Assembly (NCBI RefSeq): GCF_032911445.1
Contig: NZ_JAWJEJ010000001.1
Coordinates: forward strand, 2,666,001-2,730,000
Reading direction: 5' to 3'
Source of the DNA: Sphingomonas sp. HF-S4
Lineage (GTDB): Bacteria > Pseudomonadota > Alphaproteobacteria > Sphingomonadales > Sphingomonadaceae
DNA: 64,000 nt
Position numbers and translations under genes: made by a program. Positions 10,362 to 20,189 of the stretch are shown piece by piece. The notes under the pieces were generated by a model that was not told the origin of the DNA, ran no database searches, and worked only from the letters and a program-made list of their open reading frames with translations. Numbering within the stretch: the first letter of the stretch is position 1; the number at the start of each line of letters is the position of its first letter.

Positions 10362-11327
10362 TCAGCCTCCGTTTGCGGTCAGCCATCCGTCGAGCTGCGC
10401 CGCCAGGGAAGCGAACGTCTCCGCCTGCGGGCCGTTCCCCGCAGCCGGCGGCTCGCCGGCGTCCGAAGCGGTGCGGATCGCCAGCTCGAGCGGCACCCGG
10501 CCGAGGAAGGGCAACCCCATCTTCGCCGCCGCCGCCTCCGCGCCGCCGCTGCCGAACGGGTCCGAAACCTCCCCGCAATGCGGACAGACATAGCCCGCCA
10601 TGTTCTCGATCACGCCGATGATCGGCACATCGACCTTGTTGAACAGGTCGATCGCGCGGGTAGCGTCGATCAGCGCGAGGTCCTGCGGGGTCGAGACGAT
10701 CACCGCGCCCGCCGGCTTGTGCTTCTGGACCATCGTCAGCTGCAAGTCGCCGGTGCCCGGCGGCAGATCGAGGATCAGCAGCTCGGCATCCCCCCAATCG
10801 GCGTCGACCATCTGGCCGAGCGCGCCGCCCGCCATCGATCCGCGCCACGCGATCGCCTGCCCCTCGGGCACCAGCCCGCCCATCGACAGCAGCGGCACGC
10901 CGAATCGGGTCGGAACGGGGAGCAACGTCTTCTCGCGCGATTCGGGGCGAATGCCGTCGACGCCGAGCAGCCGAGTCTGCGACGGACCATAGATATCGGC
11001 ATCGACCAGGCCGACGCGCCGCCCGCGCTTCGCCAGCGCGATTGCGAGATTCGCCGCGATGGTCGACTTGCCCACGCCGCCCTTGCCGCTCGCTACCGCG
11101 ATCAGCCGCCGCGCGCGCCGCTCGCTGGTCAGCAGCACGCGAACTTCGCGCACCCCGGCCACGCCCTGCGCAACACGGCGGACATCGGCCTCGAGCTCCT
11201 CGCCCGCTGCCTTGCCGAGGCCAGTGACGTCGAGCACGATGCTCGCCCGTCCGTCTTCGATTCGGGCGCTGGCGCGGCCCGCCGCAATCGGCGCGAGCGC
11301 CGCTTTCAAGCTGTGGACATCATTCAT
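10362..11327 (-). CDS. apbC: Mrp/ApbC-family iron-sulfur cluster carrier ATPase
   Basis: A 321-residue P-loop ATPase. An N-terminal MIP18/DUF59-like domain (about residues 1-85) precedes the deviant Walker A VASGKGGVGKSTIAANLA near residue 95, the DADIYGPSQ switch, the ILDLPPGTGD segment, and the CPHC pair in GYVCPHCGE that binds a bridging Fe-S cluster. It assembles or transfers Fe-S clusters in the cytosol. ATG 11327 (MNDV) is preferred to an upstream in-frame Met because DUF59 starts there. It is divergent from hflK and leads the two-gene unit with the CoA-binding protein. Confidence 0.95.
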   Translation of the reverse strand: MNDVHSLKAALAPIAAGRASARIEDGRASIVLDVTGLGKAAGEELEADVRRVAQGVAGVREVRVLLTSERRARRLIAVASGKGGVGKSTIAANLAIALAKRGRRVGLVDADIYGPSQTRLLGVDGIRPESREKTLLPVPTRFGVPLLSMGGLVPEGQAIAWRGSMAGGALGQMVDADWGDAELLILDLPPGTGDLQLTMVQKHKPAGAVIVSTPQDLALIDATRAIDLFNKVDVPIIGVIENMAGYVCPHCGEVSDPFGSGGAEAAAAKMGLPFLGRVPLELAIRTASDAGEPPAAGNGPQAETFASLAAQLDGWLTANGG

Positions 11328-11397
11328 TACGCGCCAGATAGGCGCACAATCGCTCCCTGCCACTGTAAATCCACGGATGCCGCCTTATAAAGGCAGG

Positions 11398-12534
11398 ATG
11401 GTGAACCTATCGGGCTGGCGCGGACTGGCCGGCATCTTCAAGAACGAAGCTCCCAAGAGTCCGTGGGGCAGTGGCGGCGGAAGCGGCGGCTCCGGCAATG
11501 GCGGCGGCTCCGGTAACGGCAATGGCGGCGGTGGCGGCGGTGGCCCGCGCAATCCCTGGTCGTTCCCGCCCGACGGCAAGCGCCCCCGCCCCGGCGCGAC
11601 CAGCCTGGACGAATTGCTCAAGCGCGCGCGCGGCGGCGGCGGCCCCGGCGTTCCGGGCCTGCCCAGCGGAACGCGGCTGTGGACGATGGTGATCGGCGCG
11701 CTGCTGCTGATCTGGGTGCTGTTCACCAGCATCCACCCGATCGGCCCGCGCGAGCGCGGCATCGTCACCACGCTAGGCAGCTATTCGACCACGCTGACGC
11801 CGGGCGTGCGCTTCACGCTGCCTGCACCGCTCCAATTGGTCGACGTCGTAGACGTCGCCAATATCCGCACCGAGAACTTCCCGACCGGCGGCGAAAATTT
11901 GATGCTGACCGGTGACCAGAACATCGTCGACCTGGCCTATTCGGTGCGCTGGGACATCCGCAGCGCGGTCGACTACAAATTCCAGATCGCCCGGCCCGAG
12001 GACACGGTGCGCGCTACCGCCGAAAGCGCGATGCGCGCCGTGGTCGCCACCACTACGCTCAACCAGGCGATCGGCCAGGGCCGCGCCGCGATCGAAGGGC
12101 AGGTTCAGGCTGCGATCCAGCAGATTCTCGACCAATATCATTCGGGCATCCGCATCCAGGGCGTCGCGATCCAGAAGGCCGCAGCACCCCAGGCCGTCGA
12201 CGAGGACTTCAAGCAGGTCACCGCCGCGCAGCAGGAGGCGCAGGCCAACAAAAACAACGCCAATGCCTATGCCCAGCAGGTGCTCGCCGCCGCGCAGGGC
12301 GAGGCCGCCGAGTTCGACAAGATCTACGAACAGTACAAGGCGGCGCCCGAAGTGACGCGCCGCCGCATCTATTACGAGACGATGGAGCAGATCCTGTCCC
12401 GCACCAACAAGACGATCGTCGAAGCGCCCGGCGTGACGCCATACCTGCCCCTGCCCGCGATGCGCGGTGGCGGTAGCACGCCCGCGGCCGAGGCCCCTGC
12501 CCAGCCCCGCGCGCAAAGCGGAGGCGCGCAATGA
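11398..12534 (+). CDS. hflK: HflK, membrane protease-modulating SPFH protein
   Basis: A 378-residue inner-membrane SPFH/Band 7 protein that with HflC forms a large assembly around FtsH. A low-complexity Gly/Ser/Asn-rich cytosolic tail (about residues 20-60) precedes a single transmembrane helix (LWTMVIGALLLIWVLFTSI near 98-118); the SPFH domain follows with GPRERGIVTTLGSY and the NLMLTGDQNIVDLAYSVRW segment. ATG 11398 has a nearby AAGG; an ATG 21 bases upstream is also in frame and cannot be excluded. The stop overlaps the hflC start by four bases. Confidence 0.95.
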   Translation: MVNLSGWRGLAGIFKNEAPKSPWGSGGGSGGSGNGGGSGNGNGGGGGGGPRNPWSFPPDGKRPRPGATSLDELLKRARGGGGPGVPGLPSGTRLWTMVIGALLLIWVLFTSIHPIGPRERGIVTTLGSYSTTLTPGVRFTLPAPLQLVDVVDVANIRTENFPTGGENLMLTGDQNIVDLAYSVRWDIRSAVDYKFQIARPEDTVRATAESAMRAVVATTTLNQAIGQGRAAIEGQVQAAIQQILDQYHSGIRIQGVAIQKAAAPQAVDEDFKQVTAAQQEAQANKNNANAYAQQVLAAAQGEAAEFDKIYEQYKAAPEVTRRRIYYETMEQILSRTNKTIVEAPGVTPYLPLPAMRGGGSTPAAEAPAQPRAQSGGAQ

Positions 12535-13388
12535 GCGCCGCCTGGTTCCGTAGCCCGATCGGCGTGGCCATCGCCCTGATCGCTCTGCTCGTCGTGCTGA
12601 TGAGCACGATTGCTATCGTCCCCGAGAGCAAGCAGGCGGTGATCCTGCGGCTCGAACAGCCCTATCGTACGATCAACGCGTACAAACCCAACGAGCAATA
12701 TGGCCGCACCCAGGCGGGCCCGATCTTCCGCCTGCCGTTCATCGATCGCGTCGTCTGGGTCGACAAGCGCGTGCTCGATATCGACCTGCCCAACCAGCCG
12801 GTGCTGTCGACCGACCAGCTCCGCCTCGAAGTCGATGCCTATGCGCGGTTCCGCGTCGTCGATCCGCTGCGCATGGTAGTGACGGTGGGCTCGGAAGAGC
12901 GCGTCCGCGACCAGCTTCAGCCGTTGTTCGGATCGTCGCTGCGCAACGAGCTCGGCAAGCGCACCTCGGCGACGTTGCTCAGCCCCGAGCGCGGCGAAGT
13001 GATGGACAACATCCAGGATTCGCTCCAGCGCCTCGCCAGCCAATATGGCGTCGAGATCGTCGACGTCCGCATCAAGCAGACCGAGTTGCCGAGCGGTTCG
13101 CCGCTGGAAAGCGCGCTCAATCGCATGGCGACCGCGCGCCGCCAGGAAGCGGCGACGATCAAGGCGCAGGGCCTCAAGGAAGCGCAGATCATCCGCGCCA
13201 CCGCCCAGGCGCAGGCCGCGCAGGTCTATGCCCAGGCGTTCAACAAGGATCCCGCCTTCTACGACTTCTTCCGCGCGATGCAGTCGTACCGGACGACGTT
13301 CCTCGCCCAGGGCGAGGGCAAGGGCGAGACCTCCGTGATCCTGTCGCCGCAGAACAGCTATCTGCGCGAATTCATGGGGCAACGATGA
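12531..13388 (+). CDS. hflC: HflC, membrane protease-modulating SPFH protein
   Basis: A 285-residue partner of HflK with an N-terminal transmembrane helix (about residues 8-28) and an SPFH domain: ESKQAVILRLEQP, then GPIFRLPFIDRVVWVDKRVLDID and the DQLRLEVDAYARFRVVDPL segment. The C-terminal coiled region (ATARRQEAATIKAQGLKEA) is typical of the family. It is translationally coupled to hflK through an ATGA overlap and is followed 94 bases later by degP, the standard alphaproteobacterial order for envelope protein quality control. Confidence 0.96.
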   Translation: MSAAWFRSPIGVAIALIALLVVLMSTIAIVPESKQAVILRLEQPYRTINAYKPNEQYGRTQAGPIFRLPFIDRVVWVDKRVLDIDLPNQPVLSTDQLRLEVDAYARFRVVDPLRMVVTVGSEERVRDQLQPLFGSSLRNELGKRTSATLLSPERGEVMDNIQDSLQRLASQYGVEIVDVRIKQTELPSGSPLESALNRMATARRQEAATIKAQGLKEAQIIRATAQAQAAQVYAQAFNKDPAFYDFFRAMQSYRTTFLAQGEGKGETSVILSPQNSYLREFMGQR

Positions 13389-13482
13389 CGCTGCACGCTC
13401 GTTCATATTCAATCGGCGTTCAGCAACTTCGCGTAACAAGCTGACCCGAACGCTATCCCGTCCTTCGAGAGGATTCGCCCAC

Positions 13483-14991
13483 GTGCGTTACGTCTACGCC
13501 CTTACCACTGCCCTCGCCCTTGGCGGCGCCGCCACCGCGCTGACGCTCAACTATCCCGCCGGCGCGCAGACCGCGCAGAACGAGCCCGGCGCGATCCAGG
13601 CAAGCGCACCCAAGGCCGGCGCGCCAATGAGCTTCGCCGACATGGTGCAGAAGCTCCAGCCCGCGGTGGTCAACATCTCGACCACGCAGCGCATCACCGT
13701 CCAGCAACAGAACCCGTTCCAGGGCACGCCGTTCGAGATGTTCGGCCGCGGCCAGGGCGGGGGCGGCCCGGTCACGCGCCAGGCCGAATCGCTCGGCTCG
13801 GGCTTCCTGATCTCGGCCGATGGCTATGTCGTCACCAACAACCATGTCGTCACTGCTGGTACGCGCGGCGCGGTGGTCGAGACGATCACCGTCACGCTCA
13901 ACGACCGCAAGGAATATAAGGCGCGCCTGATCGGACGCGATTCGTCGTCGGACCTCGCGGTCCTCAAGATCGAAGCCACCGGCCTGCCCTTCGTCCGCCT
14001 GGGCGATTCGAATCAGGCGCGAGTCGGCGATTGGGTGGTCGCGATCGGCAGCCCGTTCGGCCTGGGTGGATCGGTGACCGCAGGCATCGTCTCGGCACTG
14101 CACCGCTCGACCGTCGGCGGCGCGTTCGACCGCTTCATCCAGACCGACGCCTCGATCAACCGCGGCAATTCGGGTGGCCCGCTGTTCGATCTCAGTGGCA
14201 ACGTCATCGGGATCAACTCGCAGATCCTGTCCCCCACCGGCGGCAATGTCGGCATCGGCTTCGCCATCCCGTCGACCGAAGCCAAGCCGATCCTCGATCG
14301 CCTGATGAAGGGCCAGACGATCCAGCGCGGCTACCTCGGCATCCAGATGCAGGATCTGACCGCCGATCTCGCCGATTCATTTGGGGTGCCCAAGGGCAAC
14401 GGTACGATCGTCGCGCGCGTCGAGCCGGGTCAAGCCGCAGAAAAGGCCGGCATCCGCCAGGGCGACGTGATCGTTCGGGTCAACAACAAGGACGTCACGC
14501 CCGACCAGACGCTGAGCTACCTCGTCGCCAATGTCCCGCCTGGCACGCGCATCCCGGTCGAGCTGGTCCGCGACGGCAAGCGCCAGACGGTGACGCTCAC
14601 CCTCGGCACGCGTCCGCCCGACGAGGAACTTGCCCAGCAGCAGTTCGACCTTGAGGACAATGATAGCAACCCGCAGGACAGCGAGACCATGGGTGCTGCC
14701 TCGCTCGGCATCGCCGTCACTCCGCTCACCCCGCAGATCGCGCGCCAGATCGGCGCCGATGCCAATGCGCAGGGCGTGGTGGTGCTCGGTGCGGATGCGA
14801 ACAGCGACGCCGCCGGCAAGGGCCTGACCCGCGGCGACCTGATCACCACTGCCAACCGCACTCCTGTGCGCACCGCGGCGGACCTGGCGCGGATCGTCGC
14901 TCAGACCAAGAGCAGCGGCGGCAAGCAGGTGCTCCTGTTCGTCCAGCGCCGCGGCATGGGCCGCTATGTGACGGTGCAGATTCCGAACTGA
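13483..14991 (+). CDS. degP: Do/DegP-family periplasmic serine endopeptidase
   Basis: A 502-residue HtrA protease/chaperone. A signal peptide (about residues 1-28, ending at AGAQ) directs it to the periplasm. The trypsin-like domain shows the catalytic triad: His in VTNNHVVTAG, Asp in SSDLAVLKIE and Ser in INRGNSGGPLFD. Two PDZ domains follow (about 290-370 and 400-490). It starts with GTG at 13483, behind a GAGAGGA ribosome binding site. Position after hflK-hflC fits a shared role in envelope quality control. I see no stress-sigma promoter I could defend. Confidence 0.95.
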   Translation: MRYVYALTTALALGGAATALTLNYPAGAQTAQNEPGAIQASAPKAGAPMSFADMVQKLQPAVVNISTTQRITVQQQNPFQGTPFEMFGRGQGGGGPVTRQAESLGSGFLISADGYVVTNNHVVTAGTRGAVVETITVTLNDRKEYKARLIGRDSSSDLAVLKIEATGLPFVRLGDSNQARVGDWVVAIGSPFGLGGSVTAGIVSALHRSTVGGAFDRFIQTDASINRGNSGGPLFDLSGNVIGINSQILSPTGGNVGIGFAIPSTEAKPILDRLMKGQTIQRGYLGIQMQDLTADLADSFGVPKGNGTIVARVEPGQAAEKAGIRQGDVIVRVNNKDVTPDQTLSYLVANVPPGTRIPVELVRDGKRQTVTLTLGTRPPDEELAQQQFDLEDNDSNPQDSETMGAASLGIAVTPLTPQIARQIGADANAQGVVVLGADANSDAAGKGLTRGDLITTANRTPVRTAADLARIVAQTKSSGGKQVLLFVQRRGMGRYVTVQIPN

Positions 14992-15004
14992 TCGATAGCC
15001 GTAC

Positions 15005-15025
15005 CGGGCTGACCAATGCCCGTTT
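15005..15025 (+). terminator. Weak hairpin with short T-run after degP
   Basis: CGGGC (15005-15009) can pair with GCCCG (15018-15022) across an eight-base loop, followed by TTT. The stem is only five base pairs, so this is a possible rather than certain intrinsic terminator between degP and the HerA-like ATPase gene. Confidence 0.4.
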
Positions 15026-15037
15026 CTCCCCTAGAAG

Positions 15038-15059
15038 CGAACTCCGGTAGAGGAGTTCG
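15038..15059 (+). promoter_or_regulatory. RBS-sequestering hairpin before the HerA-like ATPase
   Basis: CGAACTCC (15038-15045) is a perfect complement of GGAGTTCG (15052-15059), with a six-base loop GGTAGA. The ribosome binding site AGGAG (15051-15055) lies almost entirely in the 3' arm, seven bases before the ATG at 15063. If transcribed, the eight-base-pair stem would hide the site from the ribosome, so it may act as a translational switch. Pairing and position are seen directly; the regulatory effect is inference. Confidence 0.55.
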
Positions 15060-15062
15060 GTG

Positions 15063-16667
15063 ATGGCGGGAGAGACGGGCATTTTCTTGGGCAGCGCCGA
15101 GGGCGCCCGGCAGGAATTGGTGCTCCGCCGCGCCAATCGCCACGGGCTGATCGCCGGCGCGACCGGCACCGGCAAGACGGTGACCTTGCAGGCGCTGACC
15201 GAAGGCTTCTCCGCCGCGGGCGTGCCGGTGTTCGTCTCCGACGTGAAGGGCGACCTGTCGGGGCTCGGCATGGCCGGATCGCCCGTCGCCAAGACCCATG
15301 AGATCTTTGCCAGGCGAGCACAGGAGATCGGTGACGCGGACTGGCGCTATGGCGAGACCCCCGTCCAGCTCTGGGACCTGTTCGGCGCGGCGGGGCATCC
15401 GATCCGTGCCACCGTTTCGGAGATGGGCCCGCTGCTGCTTGCCCGGCTGCTCGACCTCAACGACACGCAGGAAGGCGTGCTCAACATCGCTTTCCACGTC
15501 GCCGACGAGGACGGCCTGCTGCTGCTCGACCTCGACGACCTCCAGGCGATGCTGGCGCATTGCGCCGAGCGTGCCAGCGAGCTCTCGACCAAGTTCGGCA
15601 ATATCACCAAGGCGAGCGTCGGCACGATCCAGCGCCAGCTGCTCCAATTGCGCACCCAGGGCGGGAACAGCTTCTTCGGCGAGCCCGCGCTCGACATCGG
15701 CGAGTTCATCCGCACCGACGAGCGCGGCCGCGGCGTGGTCAACATCCTTGCCGCCGACAAATTGATGGCGTCGCCCCGGCTCTATGCCAGCTTCCTTTTG
15801 TGGATGCTCTCGGAGCTGTTCGAGATCCTTCCAGAGATCGGCGACCCCGACAAGCCGGTGCTCGTCTTCTTCTTCGACGAGGCGCACCTGCTGTTCGACG
15901 ACGCCCCCAAGGCGCTGCTCGACAAGATTGAGCAGGTCGTGCGGCTGATCCGCTCGAAGGGCGTCGGCGTCTATTTCGTCACCCAGAACCCCATGGATAT
16001 TCCCGAGGACGTCGCCGGCCAGCTCGGCAACCGCGTCCAGCACGCGCTACGCGCCTTCACGCCCAAGGACGCCAAGGCGGTGCGCTCGGCCGCCGAGACT
16101 TTCCGCCCCAATCCCAAGGTCGATGTCGCCCAGGCGATCACCGAGCTGAAAGTCGGCGAGGCACTGGTCTCGGTGCTTCAGGACGACGGCTCGCCCTCGC
16201 CGGTCGAGCGCACGCTGATCCGCGCACCGGGCACGCGAGTCGGCCCACTCACCCCCGACGAGCGCGCGACGCTGATCGCCACCGATGCGGTGGGCGACAA
16301 GTACGATACGCCAATCGACCGCGAATCCGCCGAGGAGATCCTTGCCGCGAAAGCCGACGAAGCGGCGTTCGCGGCCGCGGAGGCGCAGGCTGAGAATGAC
16401 AGCGCGCGCTCCGAAGCGGCGCGCGAGAAGCAGCAGGCGCGCGTCGCCAAGGAAGCCGAGCGCACTCGCCTCGCCACCGAACGCGCCCAGGCGACCTCGC
16501 CCTGGGGCAAGATGGCGACCTCGGCCGGCCGCGCCGCCGCCTCGTCGCTCGGGCGGCAGGTCGCCAATGAAGTGGGCCGCGAGATGTTCGGCGGACGCGG
16601 GCGGCGCTCGCAGAGCCTGGGCGCGCAGCTGGTGCGCGGCGTACTCGGCGGGCTGTTCCGGGGCTGA
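15063..16667 (+). CDS. HerA-like helicase ATPase (DUF853 family)
   Basis: A 534-residue hexameric-type ATPase. Walker A is [12 protein letters not shown] near residue 35, and Walker B is [15 protein letters not shown] near residue 265, with the arginine-containing sensor region [15 protein letters not shown] after it. This is the DUF853 (YjgR-like) architecture, ending in a charged Ala/Glu/Arg-rich coiled region (about 430-490) and a basic tail. The biological role of DUF853 proteins is not settled; DNA translocation is assumed from the HerA fold. ATG 15063 has AGGAG at 15051-15055; the GTG at 15060 is an alternative. A hairpin covers the ribosome binding site. No nurA-type nuclease is adjacent. 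Confidence 0.9.
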   Translation: MAGETGIFLGSAEGARQELVLRRANRHGLIAGATGTGKTVTLQALTEGFSAAGVPVFVSDVKGDLSGLGMAGSPVAKTHEIFARRAQEIGDADWRYGETPVQLWDLFGAAGHPIRATVSEMGPLLLARLLDLNDTQEGVLNIAFHVADEDGLLLLDLDDLQAMLAHCAERASELSTKFGNITKASVGTIQRQLLQLRTQGGNSFFGEPALDIGEFIRTDERGRGVVNILAADKLMASPRLYASFLLWMLSELFEILPEIGDPDKPVLVFFFDEAHLLFDDAPKALLDKIEQVVRLIRSKGVGVYFVTQNPMDIPEDVAGQLGNRVQHALRAFTPKDAKAVRSAAETFRPNPKVDVAQAITELKVGEALVSVLQDDGSPSPVERTLIRAPGTRVGPLTPDERATLIATDAVGDKYDTPIDRESAEEILAAKADEAAFAAAEAQAENDSARSEAAREKQQARVAKEAERTRLATERAQATSPWGKMATSAGRAAASSLGRQVANEVGREMFGGRGRRSQSLGAQLVRGVLGGLFRG

Positions 16668-16797
16668 AGGGGACGATTTTCCGGATCGACATACCTGACT
16701 GAATAGCCCGTTCTTCGGCGCTCGGCGGCCCCGGCCTTCATTGCCCCCGCCCGCCACTTGTGCCTAAGCTCGGTGAAACGTTTCCAAGGAGCGCCGA

Positions 16798-18819
16798 ATG
16801 GCCACCGCCCCCCGCCCGCTTTCCGAACTGACGCTGCGCGGCGTCATTCTGGGGGCGCTGATCACCATCCTGTTCACGGCCGCCAACGTCTATGCCGGAT
16901 TGAAAGTGGGTCTCACCTTCGCGACCTCGATCCCCGCAGCGGTGGTTTCGATGGCGGTGCTGCGGGTGTTCAAGGGCGACAACATCCTCGAGAACAACAT
17001 CGTCCAGACGATCGCCAGCGCGGCGGGCACGCTGGCGGCGATCGTGTTCGTGCTGCCCGGGCTCATCATGGTCGGCTGGTGGTCGGGCTTCCCCTATTGG
17101 ACCACGGTCGCGGTGTGCGCGACCGGCGGCATCCTCGGCGTGATGTTCTCGGTGCCGCTGCGCCGCGCGCTCGTCACCGGATCATCGCTGCCCTATCCCG
17201 AGGGCGTTGCGGCCGCCGAAGTGCTCAAGGTGGGCTCCAACTCGGCCGTTGGCGATGCCGAGAACAAGCGCGGGTTGCGCATCCTGATTCTCGGCTCGCT
17301 CTTCTCCGGGGCGTTCGCGCTGCTCGCCAAGATGAAGCTGGTGGGCGAGGAAGCCGGCAAGAACTTCGCGGTCGGCGGCACTGCCACCGGCTTTTCGACC
17401 AGTTGGTCGATGCTGCTGATCGGCGTGGGCCATCTCGTCGGGCTGTCGGTAGGCGCGGCGATGTTCTTCGGGATGCTGATCTCGTGGACCGTGCTTGTGC
17501 CGTATTTCGCGTCGTCGGGCGATTTCTCGGCGGGGATCGACGCGCTGGTCGGTGGCACCTTCCGCGGGCAGGTGCGCTTCATCGGCGCGGGCACGATCGG
17601 CGTCGCGGCGATCTGGTCGCTGCTCAAGATCATCGGGCCGATCGTCTCGGGGCTGCGCTCGGCGCTCGCCGCGTCGCGCGCGCGCAAGGGCGGCGAAGCG
17701 CTCGACATCACCGAGCGTGACTTGCCGATCGGCGTGGTCGCCTTGGTCTCGCTGCTCGTCCTCGCCCCGATCGCCTGGCTGCTCTGGGACTTCTCGACCG
17801 GCGGGCCGGTGCACGACTATCCCGTCGCGGTGATCGGCGGATCGCTGCTCTACATCCTCGTCGTCGGCGTACTGATCGCGGCGATCTGCGGCTATATGGC
17901 CGGGCTGATCGGCGCATCGAATTCGCCGGTCTCGGGCGTCGGCATCCTCGCCGTGCTCGGCGCGTCGCTGCTGCTGGTCGCGATCTTCGGGCATGAGGCC
18001 GATCCGACGCGGACCAACGCGCTGATCGCCTATGCGCTGTTCACCACGGCGATCGTCTTCTCGATCGCGACGATCTCGAACGACAATCTCCAGGACTTGA
18101 AAACCGGCCAGCTCGTCGGCGCCACCCCTTGGAAGCAGCAGGTCGCGCTGGTGATGGGGGTGATCTTCGGCAGCTTGGCGATCCCCTTGGTGCTCGATCT
18201 GCTCAAGGACACGCTCGGTTTCGTCGGCATGCCCGGGGCGGGGCCGAACGCGCTGGCGGCGCCCCAGGCGGCATTGATCTCTTCGATCGCCAAGGGCGTG
18301 CTGGGCGGCGATATCGACTGGGGGCTGATCGGGCTCGGCGCCGCGATCGGCGCGGCGGTGATCGCGCTCGACGAGACGCTAGGCAAGACCGGCAAGATGC
18401 GCCTGCCACCGCTCGCAGTGGGTATGGGGATCTACCTGCCGATGGCGCTAACCCTGCTGATCCCGGTCGGCGCCGTGATCGGCCATTTCTACAATCGCTG
18501 GGCCAAGCGCCGCGCCAATCCCGAATTCGCCGAGCGGATGGGCGTGCTCGCCGCCACCGGGCTGATCGTCGGCGAATCGCTGTTCGGAGTCGCCTATGCG
18601 GGCGTGCTCGCCTGGGCCAATCGCAACTCGCCGATCCCGCCCAACGATACGCCGCTCGCGGTGATGGGCGAGCGCTTCGAGCATGTCGCTTTGTGGATCG
18701 CGCCGTTGCTGTTCTTCGGGCTGATCGCGGTGGCCTATGCGACCACGCGGCGGCTGGTGCGCAGCGCTCCGCCCGCGAGCGAGCCGCCGGTGGACCAGGA
18801 CATCGCCAATTATCGGTGA
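16798..18819 (+). CDS. OPT-family oligopeptide transporter
   Basis: A 673-residue polytopic inner-membrane protein with about 15 hydrophobic helices. It begins SELTLRGVILGALITILFTAANVYAGLKVGLTFATSIPAAVV, the hallmark start of the prokaryotic OPT family, and has the conserved NNIVQTIASAAGTLA and LPYPEGVAAAEVLKVG segments. OPT members move oligopeptides or metal-chelate conjugates by proton symport; the substrate here is unknown. It starts at ATG 16798 behind AAGGAG. It converges on the GH130 gene with a hairpin between them. Confidence 0.93.
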   Translation: MATAPRPLSELTLRGVILGALITILFTAANVYAGLKVGLTFATSIPAAVVSMAVLRVFKGDNILENNIVQTIASAAGTLAAIVFVLPGLIMVGWWSGFPYWTTVAVCATGGILGVMFSVPLRRALVTGSSLPYPEGVAAAEVLKVGSNSAVGDAENKRGLRILILGSLFSGAFALLAKMKLVGEEAGKNFAVGGTATGFSTSWSMLLIGVGHLVGLSVGAAMFFGMLISWTVLVPYFASSGDFSAGIDALVGGTFRGQVRFIGAGTIGVAAIWSLLKIIGPIVSGLRSALAASRARKGGEALDITERDLPIGVVALVSLLVLAPIAWLLWDFSTGGPVHDYPVAVIGGSLLYILVVGVLIAAICGYMAGLIGASNSPVSGVGILAVLGASLLLVAIFGHEADPTRTNALIAYALFTTAIVFSIATISNDNLQDLKTGQLVGATPWKQQVALVMGVIFGSLAIPLVLDLLKDTLGFVGMPGAGPNALAAPQAALISSIAKGVLGGDIDWGLIGLGAAIGAAVIALDETLGKTGKMRLPPLAVGMGIYLPMALTLLIPVGAVIGHFYNRWAKRRANPEFAERMGVLAATGLIVGESLFGVAYAGVLAWANRNSPIPPNDTPLAVMGERFEHVALWIAPLLFFGLIAVAYATTRRLVRSAPPASEPPVDQDIANYR

Positions 18820-18829
18820 GACCCTGCGA

Positions 18830-18857
18830 TTCCCCTCCCCGCCCTCAGGGAGGGGAA
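18830..18857. terminator. Bidirectional hairpin between convergent genes
   Basis: TTCCCCTCCC (18830-18839) pairs perfectly with GGGAGGGGAA (18848-18857) over an eight-base loop. It lies between the stops of the OPT transporter and the GH130 gene, so it can serve both strands. The stem sequence is the same as the arm core of the palindromes near recF and hom. Confidence 0.65.
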
Positions 18858-18864
18858 CAGGAAA

Positions 18865-20151
18865 TCAATCCATCTGATCGATCAGCGCCTTGATCGGCAC
18901 GAAGGCGAACGCCACCGAGCTGTCAGCGACGCCATACGGGATGAACAGCTTCTCCCCATGGCGGATCGCGCCGCAGGTATAGACGACGTTGGGGACATAG
19001 CCTTCGCGGTCCTGGTCCGCCGCCGCGAGCAGCGGCTCCTTCGAACGCGCGAGCACCTTCGACGGATCGTTCTTGTCGAGCAGCGCCGCGCCGATCGAAT
19101 ATTTCCGCATCGCGCCGACGCCGTGGGTGAGCATCAGCCAGCCCTCGTCGACTTCGATCGGCGGCCCGCAATTGCCCATCTGGACGAGCTCCCAGGGATA
19201 ATGCGGCTTGATCAGCAGCTCGCCGCCTTCCCAATGGGTGATGTCGTCGGAGGTGTGGAGGAAGATGTTCTCGCCGTCCTGCCGGCCGAGCATCATGTAT
19301 TTGCCGTCGATCTTCCGGGGGAACAGCGCCATGCCCTTGTTGCGCGATGCGCCGCCGCTCATCGGCACGAGATCGATCGCGCGCCAGTCGCGCGTGCGCA
19401 TCAGCTCGGACTGGATCACCGAGCCGTTATAGGCGGTGTAGGTGCCGATCCATTCCTCGCTGCCATCGTCATGGGTGAAGTGGCAGATGCGGAGGTCTTC
19501 CAGCCCGTTCGATTGCGCCTTGGTGATCGGAAAGATCACCGTGCCCGACAAGGTCGAGTCCCGGTGTCGATAGACCGTCACCGGCCCCTCAGGCATCTTG
19601 GACTCCTCTTCCTCGCGCGCATCGGCTGCGGTGGCGAAAGGGGGTTCCGGCGCGAGCACCAGTTCGTTCTTGTCGGTGATGATGCCCTCGCGGAACGACA
19701 CCGACGAGATATGCCCCTCGCCCACCGCGCGCAGCGACATCAGGATGCGCATGCTGCCCTTGGGCATGCCGGTCTGGTCGTAATGCGGCACCGCGCTCGG
19801 GTTCATCAGCGCGGCGGCGGCATAGCTGTACTCGTGACAGAAATAGGCACCGAGCAACTGGCGCTTCTCGTCGCCGATCTTGCTCCCGTCGAGCTTGAGC
19901 ATCGCCTCGATCTCGTCGTAGCGCGTCATGAACACGCGGCGCGTCTGCCAATGGCGCGCTTCGAAATCCTTGAGCACGATCTCGAGTTGCGCGCTTGCCT
20001 CACCCGGTGACATCGCCAGCACTTCCTGGACGATGCGCTCGGAACGGCTGGGGCCCGAGCCGTTATGCGCCCAGGCGATGTGAAACGGACGCACGACCAC
20101 TCTGGAGGGATCGGCGCGAAGCCGCAGCGCGTGATTGACCAAGTCCTGCAT
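18865..20151 (-). CDS. Glycoside hydrolase family 130 protein (mannoside phosphorylase-like)
   Basis: A 428-residue enzyme with a five-bladed propeller of the GH130 family after an approximately 90-residue N-terminal extension. The motif GLEDLRICHF (about residue 215) corresponds to the family's GxEDxR with the proposed proton-donor Asp. SRNKGMALFPRKIDGKYMM and the later LMLTHGVG supply Arg and His residues that in phosphorylases bind phosphate. GH130 enzymes phosphorolyse, or occasionally hydrolyse, beta-mannosides. ATG 20151 is the first Met before the conserved region. It is 38 bases downstream of the large glycosyltransferase gene, so the two probably act on one mannose-containing glycan; the substrate is not readable. 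Confidence 0.85.
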   Translation of the reverse strand: MQDLVNHALRLRADPSRVVVRPFHIAWAHNGSGPSRSERIVQEVLAMSPGEASAQLEIVLKDFEARHWQTRRVFMTRYDEIEAMLKLDGSKIGDEKRQLLGAYFCHEYSYAAAALMNPSAVPHYDQTGMPKGSMRILMSLRAVGEGHISSVSFREGIITDKNELVLAPEPPFATAADAREEEESKMPEGPVTVYRHRDSTLSGTVIFPITKAQSNGLEDLRICHFTHDDGSEEWIGTYTAYNGSVIQSELMRTRDWRAIDLVPMSGGASRNKGMALFPRKIDGKYMMLGRQDGENIFLHTSDDITHWEGGELLIKPHYPWELVQMGNCGPPIEVDEGWLMLTHGVGAMRKYSIGAALLDKNDPSKVLARSKEPLLAAADQDREGYVPNVVYTCGAIRHGEKLFIPYGVADSSVAFAFVPIKALIDQMD

Positions 20152-20189
20152 TCGTACCCCGCTCGACCCTTCACGCCGGCGCGAAGGGT

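Noticed and set aside
11455..11560. Gly/Ser/Asn-rich tandem-like sequence at the start of hflK
   Set aside because: It looks repetitive but is the usual low-complexity N-terminal tail of HflK, not a repeat element.
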